DNA of 64,000 bases from Calidifontibacillus erzurumensis (GCF_013303125.1 NZ_JABTTE010000002.1:186001-250000); one strand, 5' to 3'; positions 1-10,047 are shown, numbered from the stretch's first letter. Notes: generated by a model not told the origin, from the letters alone. Made by a program: numbers and translations.

Positions 1-1341
1 AAAAAAGTTGCTGTTATTTCAAGCGGGGATGCGGGAGTCTATGGAATGGCAGGCTTAATTTATGAAGTGCTCGCTGAAAAAGGCTGGGATCCTAAAACAG
101 GATTTGAAGTGGAAGTCGTTCCAGGAATTTCTGCTATTAATTCGTGCGCATCATTACTAGGGGCACCTATTATGCATGATGCCTGCACAATTAGCCTTAG
201 CGATCATTTAACACCATGGGAGTTGATCGCAAGAAGAATTGAAGCTGCCGCCATGGCTGATTTTGTCATAGCTTTATACAATCCTAAAAGCGGGCGCAGA
301 ATGCGACAAATTGAAGAAGCGCAAAAAATTTTATTAAAATACCGCAGCCGTGAAACACCAGTTGGGCTAGTAAAAAGTGCATATAGGGAAAGGCAACATG
401 TTGTCATTACGACATTAGAAGAAATGTTTAATCATGAGATTGGTATGTTGACAACTGTCATTATAGGAAATTCTACAACTTTTGTATATAGCGGCAAAAT
501 GATCACACCGCGCGGCTACCAACGCAAATATTCATTAAATGCTGAAGTACAAAAGCTTCGGTTACATGAACGATTAAAACAAGAAAATGAACCATGGGCT
601 CTACATGGTGGACAAGAGAAAATACAGACTCCCGCAACTCTTGCTGAAGAAGCTCTAAACAAAATAAATAAACCGATTACTCCAGTGTTTGAGGATATCT
701 TTATGGTAGCTGTAAGTCCAGGTGTAGCCAATAAACGTTTTACACCTAATCAATTACTAGTTTTAGCTAAAGTGGCCGGTGAAAAAGGAATCATTGAATA
801 TTCGACAGACCATCAAATTCATTTACAAATACCTACTTCAAACCCAGACCATATAGTAGAAGAATTACGGAATGCAGGTTTTCTATTATCTCCTATTGGT
901 GATGTATTAACAGTGAAAGCTTGCGACTTTTGTGATGGAGAGAAAACGGGAGCGATTCCGATTGCTGAACAACTTTACGAAAGATTAAATGGCATCCAAT
1001 TGCCGAAAGAATTAAAAGTAGGCATCAACGGCTGCGGAATGGCTTGTTATGGCGCGGTAAAGGAAGATATCGGCCTGATTTTTAGGCAAGGGAAATTTGA
1101 TTTATTTATCGGTGCGAAACCTGTTGGCCGTACTTTTCATGCTGGTCAATTAGTGGAAGAAGGAATTGAACCGGAAAAAGTCATCGGCATTATTGAAGCA
1201 ATTTTGCAAGAATACAAGGAAAAAGCACATCCGAATGAAAGATTATATAAGTTTTTTAAGCGCGTAAAAGTTTTGTGCGGCTATCCATATAAAGATATGA
1301 CCCCGGATTTTGAAATACCACCAGCCGTCTGCGGGGATTAA
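1..1341 (+). CDS. cbiH: CbiH60: cobalt-factor III C17-methyltransferase fused to Fe-S domain, 5'-partial
   Basis: The reading frame is open from base 1, so the N-terminus lies outside the window. The first codons give the GDAGVYGMA motif of the CbiH/CobJ tetrapyrrole methylases, which methylate C17 and drive ring contraction in corrin synthesis. The methylase domain is followed by a sulfite/nitrite-reductase-like C-terminal half containing CDFC and CGMAC, four cysteines fit to bind a 4Fe-4S cluster. This fusion matches the CbiH60 form described in Bacillus megaterium. The last residues hold two more cysteines (LCGY and AVCGD). cbiX starts 17 bp downstream, in the same operon. Confidence 0.93.
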   Translation, partial: KKVAVISSGDAGVYGMAGLIYEVLAEKGWDPKTGFEVEVVPGISAINSCASLLGAPIMHDACTISLSDHLTPWELIARRIEAAAMADFVIALYNPKSGRRMRQIEEAQKILLKYRSRETPVGLVKSAYRERQHVVITTLEEMFNHEIGMLTTVIIGNSTTFVYSGKMITPRGYQRKYSLNAEVQKLRLHERLKQENEPWALHGGQEKIQTPATLAEEALNKINKPITPVFEDIFMVAVSPGVANKRFTPNQLLVLAKVAGEKGIIEYSTDHQIHLQIPTSNPDHIVEELRNAGFLLSPIGDVLTVKACDFCDGEKTGAIPIAEQLYERLNGIQLPKELKVGINGCGMACYGAVKEDIGLIFRQGKFDLFIGAKPVGRTFHAGQLVEEGIEPEKVIGIIEAILQEYKEKAHPNERLYKFFKRVKVLCGYPYKDMTPDFEIPPAVCGD

Positions 1342-1358
1342 ACTTTGGAGGGAGAAAG

Positions 1359-2306
1359 ATGAAAGCAATTTTGTTTGTCGGTCATGGCAGTAAAGATCCT
1401 GAAGGTAATGAGGAAGTGCGCCAATTTATTAATGAAATGAAGCCTCTCTTAGATGAAAGATTGCTTGTTGAAACATGTTTTTTAGAATTTGAGCGTCCTA
1501 CGGTTAATGAAGGATTGGAAACATGTGTCAGAAAAGGAGTAACAGAAGTTTATATCATCCCAATGATGTTGCTTCCAGCGGGACATTCAAAAATTCATAT
1601 TCCAGCTTGTATAGATGAAGCAAAAGAAAAATTTCCTAATATCCGTTTCATCTATGGGAGACCAATTGGCATTCATGAAGCTGCTTTGGAAATTTGCTTA
1701 GACCGTTTAGTTGAAAGAGGCGTTGATATAAAGAATGCTGATCCTGAAATGGGAATCATACTTCTTGGACGAGGCGGCAGCGATCCTGATGCTAATAGCG
1801 ATCTTTATAAGATTGCGAGATTATTGCGGGAACGACTAAAAAATATTCCAATCGTTGAACCTGCTTTTATGGGGGTTACAACGCCGCTAGCTGATGAAGC
1901 TGTTCGCCGCTCTGTTTTAATAGGTGCAAAAAAAATAGTAATCTTACCTTATTTTTTGTTCACCGGGATATTAATAAAGCGGATGGAGAACATGCTTCAC
2001 CATTTCAAAGAACAATACCCAACCTGCGATTTTAACTTAGCTCATTATTTTGGATTTCACGAAAAGTTAAAAACGATTTTTCTGGACCGCGTGAAAGAAG
2101 CTTTAGATGGTGAAGTAAAAATGAATTGTGATACTTGCCAATACAGACTAGGAGTAATGGAACATATTGGGCACCATCATCATGGTCATTACCATCATCA
2201 TAGCCACCATCCCAATGATCGTTGCGTTCATCATGATAGTCATGAACATCATCACTGTCACGTTTATGACCATCATTCCGGTCATATCTATCAATCTACT
2301 AGATGA
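1359..2306 (+). CDS. cbiX: CbiX, sirohydrochlorin cobaltochelatase with His-rich tail
   Basis: This is the long (315 aa), duplicated-domain form of CbiX, which inserts cobalt into sirohydrochlorin at the start of the anaerobic corrin pathway. The N-terminal GHGSKDPEGN and the second-half LLGRGGSDPDAN motifs mark the two chelatase repeats. The C-terminal part has an M-x-C-x-x-C motif (MNCDTC), linked in B. megaterium CbiX to a 4Fe-4S centre. A final stretch of about 45 residues holds more than 20 histidines, probably a cobalt reservoir. An SD GGAGGGAG precedes the ATG. The His codons create long open frames on both strands here; those are not genes. Confidence 0.95.
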   Translation: MKAILFVGHGSKDPEGNEEVRQFINEMKPLLDERLLVETCFLEFERPTVNEGLETCVRKGVTEVYIIPMMLLPAGHSKIHIPACIDEAKEKFPNIRFIYGRPIGIHEAALEICLDRLVERGVDIKNADPEMGIILLGRGGSDPDANSDLYKIARLLRERLKNIPIVEPAFMGVTTPLADEAVRRSVLIGAKKIVILPYFLFTGILIKRMENMLHHFKEQYPTCDFNLAHYFGFHEKLKTIFLDRVKEALDGEVKMNCDTCQYRLGVMEHIGHHHHGHYHHHSHHPNDRCVHHDSHEHHHCHVYDHHSGHIYQSTR

Positions 2307-2334
2307 GGTCAGTTGTGAGAGGTGCAAAAAAGGT

Positions 2335-3123
2335 TTGAAAATTTTGCAATTAGCTGGAACTAGTGATGCAAGACAACTTGCCATCGAATTAATGAAGGAA
2401 CACTTTCAAGTCATCACGACTGTTGTAACTGAAAACGCCAAAAAGGAACTCAAAAAAGCAGGGCTTGAAGTAATTGTTGGAAGACTTACAGATTCTGATT
2501 TTTTCGAATTAATCAAACGAAATCAAATTGATGTAGTTGTTGATGGAAGCCATCCTTTTGCCGAGGAAGCTTCCAAAAATGCAATGAAAGCAGCCAAACT
2601 TGCCAAAATTCCTTACGTTCGCTTTGAGCGGCCATCTCAAAAGTTTCGAGATAAATTAATTATTGAAGTTGACTCATATGAAGCTGCAGCAGATGTGGCA
2701 GCAAAAAAACGTGGAAATATTATGCTTACAACTGGCAGCAAAACGCTTGAAATATTTACGAGAAAATTGCTCCATTTGCCAAATACTAGAGTAATAGCAA
2801 GAATGTTGCCGCGAAAAGATAATATGGAAAAATGTGAACATTTGCAGATTCCGCAAAAAGACATTATTGCCATTCAAGGGCCGTTTTCCAAAGAACTTAA
2901 TATCGCTCTTTTCCGGCAATATAATATCACGCTAATGATTACAAAAGAAAGCGGAAGAGCAGGGTCCGTCGATGAAAAAATTGAAGCTGCAAAAGAACTA
3001 GGGATTGAAACTATTATAATCAAACGGCCAAATATTCATTACGGAACGTCTTTTTCAAATATAGATGAAGTGATTACATATCTTAAAGGAGAGGATTTCA
3101 ATGGTCATGGATTTTCATACTGA
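2335..3123 (+). CDS. cbiJ: CbiJ, cobalt-precorrin-6A reductase
   Basis: The product (262 aa) reads LQLAGTSDARQLA at its N-terminus, typical of the CbiJ/CobK NAD(P)H-dependent precorrin-6A reductases, with the DGSHPFAEEASKNA motif further on. The frame is open upstream to 2167, but that part only re-reads the His-rich tail of cbiX. I chose the TTG at 2335, which follows GAGAGGTG at 2315-2322 and gives the usual family length. The 3' end overlaps cbiC by 23 bp, indicating translational coupling. Confidence 0.9.
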   Translation: MKILQLAGTSDARQLAIELMKEHFQVITTVVTENAKKELKKAGLEVIVGRLTDSDFFELIKRNQIDVVVDGSHPFAEEASKNAMKAAKLAKIPYVRFERPSQKFRDKLIIEVDSYEAAADVAAKKRGNIMLTTGSKTLEIFTRKLLHLPNTRVIARMLPRKDNMEKCEHLQIPQKDIIAIQGPFSKELNIALFRQYNITLMITKESGRAGSVDEKIEAAKELGIETIIIKRPNIHYGTSFSNIDEVITYLKGEDFNGHGFSY

Positions 3124-3754
3124 TTTTAAACCGATGACTGTTCAACCACAAGAAATTGAAAGGACAAGTTTAGCAACGATTACAGCTGAAATTGGCGACC
3201 ATCCATTTACAGAAGAACAATATCCGATTGTGCAAAGGGTTATTTACGCAACTGCGGACTTCGAACTCGGTAAAAGCATGGTTTTTCATAAAGACGCTAT
3301 ACAGGCTGGAATTCAAGCAATCAAAAATGGAGAAAAAATTGTGACAGATGTAAAAATGATCCATGTTGGCATATCAAAGCAAAGACTAGATAAATATGGA
3401 TGTAAAGTAAAGGTTCATATTTCTGATCCAGATGTAATTGAAGAAGCGAAACGTCTCAATTTAACGAGAGCTATTGTTTCAATAAGAAAAAGTGTAAGGG
3501 AAAGTGAAGGCGGAATTTATGCCATCGGGAATGCTCCGACAGCACTCTTGGAGTTGATAAGGTTAGTTAAAGAAGGAGTGGCCAAGCCTAGTTTAATCAT
3601 TGGTATGCCTGTAGGATTTGTTTCTGCTGCTGAATCAAAAGAAGAACTTGCGAAGCTCGATATTCCTTTTATTACGAATATTGGGCGAAAAGGCGGAAGT
3701 ACCGCTGTTGTTGCTGCAGTTAATGCATTTTCGCTATTAGCATATTCCAAATAA
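3101..3754 (+). CDS. cbiC: CbiC, cobalt-precorrin-8 methylmutase
   Basis: A 217-aa protein of the CbiC/CobH family, which moves the C11 methyl group to C12 to give cobyrinate. Conserved stretches include GGIYAIGNAPTALLEL, PVGFVSAAESKEEL and TNIGRKGGS. The segment around residues 45-52 reads QRVIYATA, where family members normally have a histidine (VIHxxA) that corresponds to the proposed catalytic His43 of CobH. Here the codon at 3245-3247 is TAC (Tyr49), one base from CAC. The rest of the protein looks intact. The start is the ATG behind AGGAGAGG, inside the end of cbiJ. Confidence 0.92.
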   Translation: MVMDFHTDFKPMTVQPQEIERTSLATITAEIGDHPFTEEQYPIVQRVIYATADFELGKSMVFHKDAIQAGIQAIKNGEKIVTDVKMIHVGISKQRLDKYGCKVKVHISDPDVIEEAKRLNLTRAIVSIRKSVRESEGGIYAIGNAPTALLELIRLVKEGVAKPSLIIGMPVGFVSAAESKEELAKLDIPFITNIGRKGGSTAVVAAVNAFSLLAYSK

Positions 3755-3769
3755 AAGGATTTGAGTACC

Positions 3770-4870
3770 GTGGGAGAAACAGCGGAAAAAACGAAACAAT
3801 TGCGTCATGGGTATACTACTGGTGCTTGTGCCACAGCAGCAACTAAAGCAGCATTATTAACTTTGATTACTGGAAAAACAGTTAAACAGGTGGAAATTAT
3901 TATTCCTGCTGGTGAATATGTCACTTTTGAGATTGTTGAATGTACGCTTCATGAAAATAAGGCAACTTGCGGAGTCATTAAAGATGGCGGTGATGATCCG
4001 GATGCAACCCATGGAGCTCTCATTTTATCAACTGTTGAGTGGATGGAAGAGGAAGGGTTCCAATTAAGCGGAGGTAAAGGGGTTGGCAAAGTTACAAAAC
4101 CTGGTTTGCAAATACCAGTAGGAGAAGCAGCTATTAACCCGGTACCGCGGAAAATGATTAAAGAAACCGTCCAGCAATTGGTTGAAAAATTTGAGATTAG
4201 CCGTGGGGTAGCTGTGACTATTTCGGTTCCAGATGGAGAAGAAATTGCCAAAAAAACATTAAACAGCCGTCTCGGTATCGTTGGTGGAATTTCCATATTA
4301 GGAACGCGGGGGATTGTCGTTCCATTTTCTTCCTCAGCTTATATGGCAAGCATTGTTCAATATATAAAAGTTGCCCGGGCAAATCTATGTGATCATGTTG
4401 TCATTACAACTGGAGGCCGCAGTGAAAAATATGCTATGTCCTTGTATTCAAATTTTCCTGAGGAAGCGTTTATTGAAATGGGCGATTTTGTTGGATTTAC
4501 GCTCAAACAGTGCAAGAGACAAGGAGTAAAAACAGTCACAATGGTTGGTATGATGGGCAAATTCTCAAAAATTGCCAAAGGGGATATGATGGTTCATGCC
4601 AAAGGTTCCAAAGTTGATTTTTCCTTTTTGGCAAATGTAGCAAAAATGTCCGGTGCACCTGAACATATTGTGGAAGAAATTAAAGAAGCTAATACAGCCT
4701 CACAAGTCGGCGATATGATGGTAGGGATCGGAAATTACACTTTTTTTGAAAATATTTGCCGCCTCTGTAACGAGTCAGCTCATAAAACAATTGGAGGCGG
4801 GATGAATATAGAAACTGTACTCTTCACATTAAAAGGAGAGTTTTTAGGAAGGGCAATGCACCATGGCTAG
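3770..4870 (+). CDS. cbiD: CbiD, cobalt-precorrin-5B C1-methyltransferase
   Basis: CbiD methylates C1 in the anaerobic corrin pathway. The N-terminal [16 protein letters not shown] motif and the internal [12 protein letters not shown] and [20 protein letters not shown] segments are diagnostic of the family. The frame is open from a TTG at 3761, but the SD AAAAGGA ends only one base before that codon, so the GTG at 3770 with about 10 nt spacing is the better start. The 366-aa length is normal. The end overlaps cbiET by 8 bp. Confidence 0.94.
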   Translation: MGETAEKTKQLRHGYTTGACATAATKAALLTLITGKTVKQVEIIIPAGEYVTFEIVECTLHENKATCGVIKDGGDDPDATHGALILSTVEWMEEEGFQLSGGKGVGKVTKPGLQIPVGEAAINPVPRKMIKETVQQLVEKFEISRGVAVTISVPDGEEIAKKTLNSRLGIVGGISILGTRGIVVPFSSSAYMASIVQYIKVARANLCDHVVITTGGRSEKYAMSLYSNFPEEAFIEMGDFVGFTLKQCKRQGVKTVTMVGMMGKFSKIAKGDMMVHAKGSKVDFSFLANVAKMSGAPEHIVEEIKEANTASQVGDMMVGIGNYTFFENICRLCNESAHKTIGGGMNIETVLFTLKGEFLGRAMHHG

Positions 4871-6065
4871 TTCAATTAAGATTATAGGAATTGGCGACAA
4901 CGGTAAAGAAAGCCTTCTCCCCATCTATGAAAAATGGATTTATGAAAGTGAACTCTTGTTGGGGGGCGAAAGGCAATTAGCTTTTTTTCCTGATTATGAA
5001 GGAGAAAAAATAGTTATTAAAAATGGCCTATCGAAACTGGTGAACCAACTGTCGAACGAAAAAAGAAATACGGTCATTTTAGCTTCCGGTGATCCATTAT
5101 TTTTTGGAATTGGCAGCTATTTAGCTAGCAAGTTGCACAATGTAGAAATTTTTCCGTATTTGAGTTCGATCCAGTTAGCATTTGCCAAAATAGGCGAACG
5201 GTGGCATGACGCTAAATTTATTAGCTTGCATGGCCGCTCCATAAAAGGATTGGCACAAAAAATAGATGGTGAAGATAAAGTTGCTATTTTAACCGATGAA
5301 GAAAATAATCCTGCTCTGATCGCCAAATATTTATTAAATTTTGGTATATCCGAATATGAGGCGTTTGTTTGTGAGCATCTTGGCGGTGAAAAGGAACGAT
5401 GCCGCAAAATGACGATAGAGGAAATGGCTGATGAACAATTTCTTCCATTAAATATAGTAATTTTAAAAAAAGTTAGTAATAGTCCAGATTGGCCGCTTGG
5501 TATTGAGGATGAAGAGTTTTTCCAAAGAAAACCAGACAAAGGACTTATTACGAAAAAAGAAATTCGTACATTATCTCTAGCAGCATTGAAAATCAAAAAA
5601 GATTCTGTTGTTTGGGATATCGGTACATGTACGGGTTCGGTTGCGATTGAAGCTGCTCGAATTGCCAAAGATGGTGCCGTCTTTGCCATTGAAAAAAATG
5701 AAAAAGATCTTGAAAATTGCTATGAAAATATGAAAAAATTCCGGGCTGATTTTACCGTCATCCATGGAAAAGCACCGGATGGATTGGAACAATTTTCTGA
5801 TCCTGATGCCGTTTTTATAGGTGGTACGGCAGGAAATATCGACGCTATCATAGATATTTGTGCTGGACGTTTGCGGAAAAATGGTCGCATCGTTTTAAAT
5901 GCAGCTACAATAGAAACTTTATCGAAAGCGGTAGAGTGCTTAAAGCGAAATCAATTTCATGTGGAAATTACGTTGGTGCAAATTTCAAAAAGCAAGCCAA
6001 TTTTAGATTTAACCAGATTTGAAGCGTTAAATCCAATTTATATTATTACAGCGTCAAAGAATTGA
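4863..6065 (+). CDS. cbiET: CbiET, fused cobalt-precorrin-7 C5/C15-methyltransferase and decarboxylase
   Basis: This 400-aa protein joins an N-terminal CbiE tetrapyrrole methylase (about residues 1-195, starting [12 protein letters not shown]) to a C-terminal CbiT methyltransferase (about 205-400). The CbiT part has the Rossmann SAM-binding motif [13 protein letters not shown] near residue 253. The two activities methylate C5 and C15 and remove the C12 acetate carboxyl. The same fusion is called CobL in aerobic organisms and CbiET in B. megaterium. The ATG lies inside the end of cbiD. Confidence 0.94.
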   Translation: MASSIKIIGIGDNGKESLLPIYEKWIYESELLLGGERQLAFFPDYEGEKIVIKNGLSKLVNQLSNEKRNTVILASGDPLFFGIGSYLASKLHNVEIFPYLSSIQLAFAKIGERWHDAKFISLHGRSIKGLAQKIDGEDKVAILTDEENNPALIAKYLLNFGISEYEAFVCEHLGGEKERCRKMTIEEMADEQFLPLNIVILKKVSNSPDWPLGIEDEEFFQRKPDKGLITKKEIRTLSLAALKIKKDSVVWDIGTCTGSVAIEAARIAKDGAVFAIEKNEKDLENCYENMKKFRADFTVIHGKAPDGLEQFSDPDAVFIGGTAGNIDAIIDICAGRLRKNGRIVLNAATIETLSKAVECLKRNQFHVEITLVQISKSKPILDLTRFEALNPIYIITASKN

Positions 6066-6075
6066 GGGGAAAAAG

Positions 6076-6777
6076 ATGGTTGGAACATTATATGGTGTTG
6101 GGGTCGGACCAGGTGCCCCAGAGTTGATTACAGTTCAAGCATATCGGGTTTTAAAAGAATCACCTGTCATTGCTTATCCAAAAAGCCGAAAAGGAAAACA
6201 AAGCTATGCCTATAAAATTATTGAAGCTTATGTAAACCCTATTGAAAAAGAGATGCTTGGGCTCATCTTTCCGATGACAAAAGATCAAGTCGTTTTAGAA
6301 AAAGAATGGGCAAATACTGTTGAAGCTGTTTATTCGAAACTTGCCGAAGGAAAGGATATTGCTTTCATTACAGAAGGCGATCCCCTATTATATAGTACAT
6401 TCATTCACCTGATGAAACTTATGAAATCAAAATACCCACAAGTTCCTATTAAAACGGTTCCTGGTATTTCATCCATTAATGGGGCAGCTGCAAGACTAGG
6501 ACTACCACTTGCTGATGGAGAAGAAAAAATAGCAATCGTTCCAGCAACTGACGATACGGAAGCGATGAGAAAAGTACTACTAGAAAATGATTGTGTTGTT
6601 TTTTTAAAAGTTTCAAAAGTGATAAAAAAGATGCTGTCGTTGCTGGAAGAATTGCAGTTGCTAAACAACGCCAATGTTATTACGAAGGCAACATCTGATG
6701 AAGAAATTATTTGGAATTTACACGAATTGCCTGACACTAAGCTTGAATATTTAACCTTGATGGTGGTGAGAAAGTGA
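6076..6777 (+). CDS. cbiL: CbiL, cobalt-factor II C20-methyltransferase
   Basis: A 233-aa member of the SAM-dependent tetrapyrrole methylases. It begins GTLYGVGVGPGAPELIT, carries the TEGDPLLYSTF motif characteristic of the C20 enzymes CbiL/CobI, and has the PGISSINGAAARL loop. It acts just after cobalt insertion and prepares the ring for contraction by CbiH. An SD GAGGGG precedes the ATG. The stop codon overlaps the start of cbiF by 4 bp. Confidence 0.93.
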   Translation: MVGTLYGVGVGPGAPELITVQAYRVLKESPVIAYPKSRKGKQSYAYKIIEAYVNPIEKEMLGLIFPMTKDQVVLEKEWANTVEAVYSKLAEGKDIAFITEGDPLLYSTFIHLMKLMKSKYPQVPIKTVPGISSINGAAARLGLPLADGEEKIAIVPATDDTEAMRKVLLENDCVVFLKVSKVIKKMLSLLEELQLLNNANVITKATSDEEIIWNLHELPDTKLEYLTLMVVRK

Positions 6778-7550
6778 AAATTTATTTTATCGGGGCAGGG
6801 CCTGGCGATCCTGAATTAATTACAGTGAAAGGGTTGCGCCTCATTGAAGAAGCAGATGTCATCCTTTATGCCGATTCACTCGTTAATGAACAATTATTTG
6901 AGAGGAGAAAACGAAGTGCTCAACTTATAAAAACAGCGGGTATGCATTTAGAAGAAATTGTAAACGTAATGGTCAAAAATGCAAAAGAAGGGAAAAAAGT
7001 CATTCGAGTACATACTGGCGATCCAGCAATATATGGTGCTATTTTGGAGCAAATCTCGTTTCTAAAAAAAGAAGAGATTGAAGTTGAAATTATTCCAGGT
7101 GTCAGTTCAGTTTTTGCTGCAGCAGCTAGATTAGGAACCGAATTAACAATTCCTGAACTTACACAGACTGTTATTTTAACGAGAGCGGAAGGGCGGACTC
7201 CAGTACCAGAATTGGAAAAATTAAAAGATCTTGCGAAACATCATTGTACGGTTGCGCTTTTTTTAAGTGGTACGTTAACAAAGAAAATTGTTGCTGAGTT
7301 TTTAGAAGCCGGTTGGGATGAACGAACACCTGTCGCTGTCGTTTATAAAGCGACTTGGCCTGATGAAAAAATCGTTCGGACTACATTAAAAAATCTTGAT
7401 GAAGCGATGAAAGCTAATGGAATTCGAAAACATGCGATGATTCTTGCTGGATGGGCGCTTGATGAACAAATATATAACAGAAATTATCGTTCGAAACTTT
7501 ATGATGAGACATTTACACACGGATACCGAAAAGGTGTGGAAATACGATGA
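6774..7550 (+). CDS. cbiF: CbiF, cobalt-precorrin-4 C11-methyltransferase
   Basis: A tetrapyrrole methylase of 258 aa with N-terminal IYFIGAGPGDPELITVKG, the HTGDPAIYGAI motif and the PGVSSVFAAAARLG loop. These resemble the structurally known CbiF of B. megaterium. It methylates C11 of cobalt-precorrin-4. Translation starts at a GTG at 6774 preceded by GGTGGTGAG, inside the end of cbiL. The ATG of cbiG overlaps its stop codon. Confidence 0.95.
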   Translation: MKIYFIGAGPGDPELITVKGLRLIEEADVILYADSLVNEQLFERRKRSAQLIKTAGMHLEEIVNVMVKNAKEGKKVIRVHTGDPAIYGAILEQISFLKKEEIEVEIIPGVSSVFAAAARLGTELTIPELTQTVILTRAEGRTPVPELEKLKDLAKHHCTVALFLSGTLTKKIVAEFLEAGWDERTPVAVVYKATWPDEKIVRTTLKNLDEAMKANGIRKHAMILAGWALDEQIYNRNYRSKLYDETFTHGYRKGVEIR

Positions 7551-8653
7551 TTAAAATAGAAGAAAAATTGGCTAAGACCTATGCAATTGTAGCTATTACA
7601 AAACATGGGGTCAAACTTGCTAGGTCATTACATCAAAAATTTGTCCGTGCTGATTTATTTTATCCTGAAAAATTTAGACAAGGGGATGAAGAAAAAATCG
7701 GCATTCACTTATTTTCAGGGAAGGTTAGCCAAATATTGTCAGATCTTTTTAAAACGTATAAAGGTATTATTCTCTTTGTCTCATTAGGTGCTGTCGTCCG
7801 TATGATAGCGCCGCTTCTTAAAGATAAAAAATCAGATCCTGCGGTTGTTGTTATTGATGATTTAGGCATCAATGTCATAAGTGTCCTGTCCGGGCATTTA
7901 GGTGGAGCGAACGAATTAACAATGGAAATCGCATCTTTATTAAACGGAAGACCCATTATTACAACGGCTTCTGATGTACAAAAGACGATAGCCGTTGACT
8001 TATTTGGCAAACAATTTGGCTGGGAATATGAAACAGAAGAAAAAATCACTTCGGTCAGCGCATCGGTAGTTAATCAAGAAAAAGTAGCTATCATTCAAGA
8101 ATCAGGAGAAAAGAACTGGTGGAATCATTCAAGTCCGCTTCCTGACAATATTTTTGTTTATTCTTCTATAAAAGATGCCTTAGCTGACAAATCAGAAGCA
8201 GCGCTCGTCGTCACTCATCGGATGCTCACACAAGAAGAAACTGCTATTCTTGAAAACGGTGTTTTGTACCGGCCGAAAGTGATCGTTTTAGGAATCGGCT
8301 GTAACCGGGGAACGAACGCTTTTGAAATAGAGCAAGTCATCATTGAAACCTTACAAGAATTAAAGTTTTCGATAAAAAGCGTTAAAGCATTATGTACAAT
8401 AGATATTAAAAAAGATGAACAAGGACTCATCGATGTTGTAAATAAGTACGGATGGGAATTTGTTACATATTCACAAACCGAATTAAATACTGTTGAAATC
8501 AGCGAGCCATCTGAAACAGTTTTTAAGTATACGGGAGCTTATGGAGTGAGCGAGCCTGCTGCAAAACTTTACAGTGGTGCAGACGAACTTGTATTAACTA
8601 AGAAAAAATCAGGAAATGTAACGATTTCTGTAGGAATTGTTCAACATAATTGA
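7547..8653 (+). CDS. cbiG: CbiG, cobalt-precorrin-5A hydrolase
   Basis: A 368-aa CbiG protein, which opens the ring-A lactone of cobalt-precorrin-5A and releases acetaldehyde. The SLGAVVRMIAPLLKDKKSDP segment and DDLGINVISVLSGHLGGAN are hallmarks of the N-terminal domain. The C-terminal domain begins near IVLGIGCNRGTNAFEIEQ and ends with TGAYGVSEPAAKL. The gene overlaps cbiF by 4 bp. Confidence 0.94.
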   Translation: MIKIEEKLAKTYAIVAITKHGVKLARSLHQKFVRADLFYPEKFRQGDEEKIGIHLFSGKVSQILSDLFKTYKGIILFVSLGAVVRMIAPLLKDKKSDPAVVVIDDLGINVISVLSGHLGGANELTMEIASLLNGRPIITTASDVQKTIAVDLFGKQFGWEYETEEKITSVSASVVNQEKVAIIQESGEKNWWNHSSPLPDNIFVYSSIKDALADKSEAALVVTHRMLTQEETAILENGVLYRPKVIVLGIGCNRGTNAFEIEQVIIETLQELKFSIKSVKALCTIDIKKDEQGLIDVVNKYGWEFVTYSQTELNTVEISEPSETVFKYTGAYGVSEPAAKLYSGADELVLTKKKSGNVTISVGIVQHN

Positions 8654-8667
8654 AAGGGAAGGTGCGC

Positions 8668-10047
8668 ATGTCAACACATCGATTTGTCATTGCCGGAACA
8701 GGAAGTGGAGTAGGAAAAACAACCATCACGATTGGATTAATGGCTGCTTATAAAAAAAGGGGACTAAACGTCCAAGGGTTTAAATGTGGACCTGATTACA
8801 TAGATCCAACTTATCACACTGCCGTCACAAAAAGAGTATCCCGCAACCTCGATAGTTGGATGCTTTCACCTGAAATTGTAAAAGAAATTTTCATTCACGC
8901 AAGCAAAGATGCAGATCTATCCATTGTTGAAGGTGTCATGGGCTTATATGACGGAAAAGATCCACGAACAAATAAAGGAAGTACAGCAGAAATAAGCACG
9001 ATTATTAACGCACCGGTCATTCTCGTTGTAAATTGTGCAAGCATGGCTAGAAGTGCAGCTGCCGTCGTTAAAGGCTTTCAAGCGCTCGATCAAGATGTCA
9101 ATATTGTTGCTTGTATTGCTAATCGTGTCGGCAGCATCGGACATTTTAATCTAGTAAAAACAGCCATTGAACAGGAGTGTCAAATTCCGGTTATTGGCTA
9201 TTTGCTTAAAGAACAAAATATTGAGATTCCTGAAAGGCATCTCGGTCTCATTCCAACGATTGAACGTGGAGAGTTGAATTCCTTTTTTGATCAGCTTGGT
9301 CAACTGATCGAAGAAACCGTTGATTTGGACAAGTTATTAGAAGTTTTAAAAGCTGATCCATTGGTTGCACCAAATTCAGAGTCTTCCATTTTTGCTCATT
9401 CAAATAAAAAGGATGTTCGCATCGCTGTTGCTAAAGATGCAGCTTTTAACTTTTATTATAAGGAAAATCTTGAACTGCTCGAAGCGAAAGGAGCAGAACT
9501 TGTATATTTTTCCCCTTTAAAAGGTGAAAAACTGCCTGATCATGTCCATGGTTTATATATTGGCGGCGGATTTCCGGAGGAGTATGCCAAAGAGCTTTCT
9601 GACATGATAATAGTTAAACAATCGATCAAGCAGGCAATGGAAGATGGAATGCCAACTTTAGCAGAATGCGGGGGCTTTATGTATTTAACCGAATCCATTG
9701 AAACAACGAACGGAAATATATTCCCAATGGTCGGATTTTTGCCTGGGCGTATAAAAATGCAAAATAAACTGGCGGCTTTAGGGTATCGTGAAATTACTGG
9801 TGAAAATGGGAATTATTTATTAACAAACGGACTAGTTGCCAAAGGACATGAATTTCATTATTCGACGTACGAAGCAAATGGCCCCATCCGATTTGCTTAT
9901 AGTATAAAAGGAATGAAAGGAAGTAAAAAAGAAGGTATTATAAACAAAAATGTAATAGCCGGTTATACCCACTTTCATTTTGCTTCATGTCCGGAGGTGG
10001 TCGGAAATTTTCTTACAAAATGTAGGGAGTGGAAAAATAGTGGTTAA
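8668..10047 (+). CDS. cbiA: CbiA, cobyrinic acid a,c-diamide synthase
   Basis: This 459-aa glutamine-dependent amidotransferase amidates the a and c carboxylates. Residues 9-18 form the nucleotide-binding loop GTGSGVGKTT, and the C-terminal class-I-like glutaminase domain has the nucleophile in ECGGFMYL, near Cys334. The frame extends upstream to a TTG at 8650, but that codon overlaps the cbiG stop and lacks an SD. The ATG at 8668 follows AAGGGAAGG, so I use it. The 3' end overlaps cbiP by 8 bp. Confidence 0.94.
   Translation: MSTHRFVIAGTGSGVGKTTITIGLMAAYKKRGLNVQGFKCGPDYIDPTYHTAVTKRVSRNLDSWMLSPEIVKEIFIHASKDADLSIVEGVMGLYDGKDPRTNKGSTAEISTIINAPVILVVNCASMARSAAAVVKGFQALDQDVNIVACIANRVGSIGHFNLVKTAIEQECQIPVIGYLLKEQNIEIPERHLGLIPTIERGELNSFFDQLGQLIEETVDLDKLLEVLKADPLVAPNSESSIFAHSNKKDVRIAVAKDAAFNFYYKENLELLEAKGAELVYFSPLKGEKLPDHVHGLYIGGGFPEEYAKELSDMIIVKQSIKQAMEDGMPTLAECGGFMYLTESIETTNGNIFPMVGFLPGRIKMQNKLAALGYREITGENGNYLLTNGLVAKGHEFHYSTYEANGPIRFAYSIKGMKGSKKEGIINKNVIAGYTHFHFASCPEVVGNFLTKCREWKNSG

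Noticed and set aside
2148-2384. Long open frames on both strands over the CbiX tail, including an upstream-extended CbiJ
   Set aside because: They only re-read repeated CAT/CAC histidine codons; no ribosome site or motif. CbiJ begins at the TTG at 2335.
5117-5689. 190-codon minus-strand open frame within cbiET
   Set aside because: It is antisense to a clear enzyme, has no ribosome site and a Ser/Ile-rich composition typical of reverse-strand shadows.
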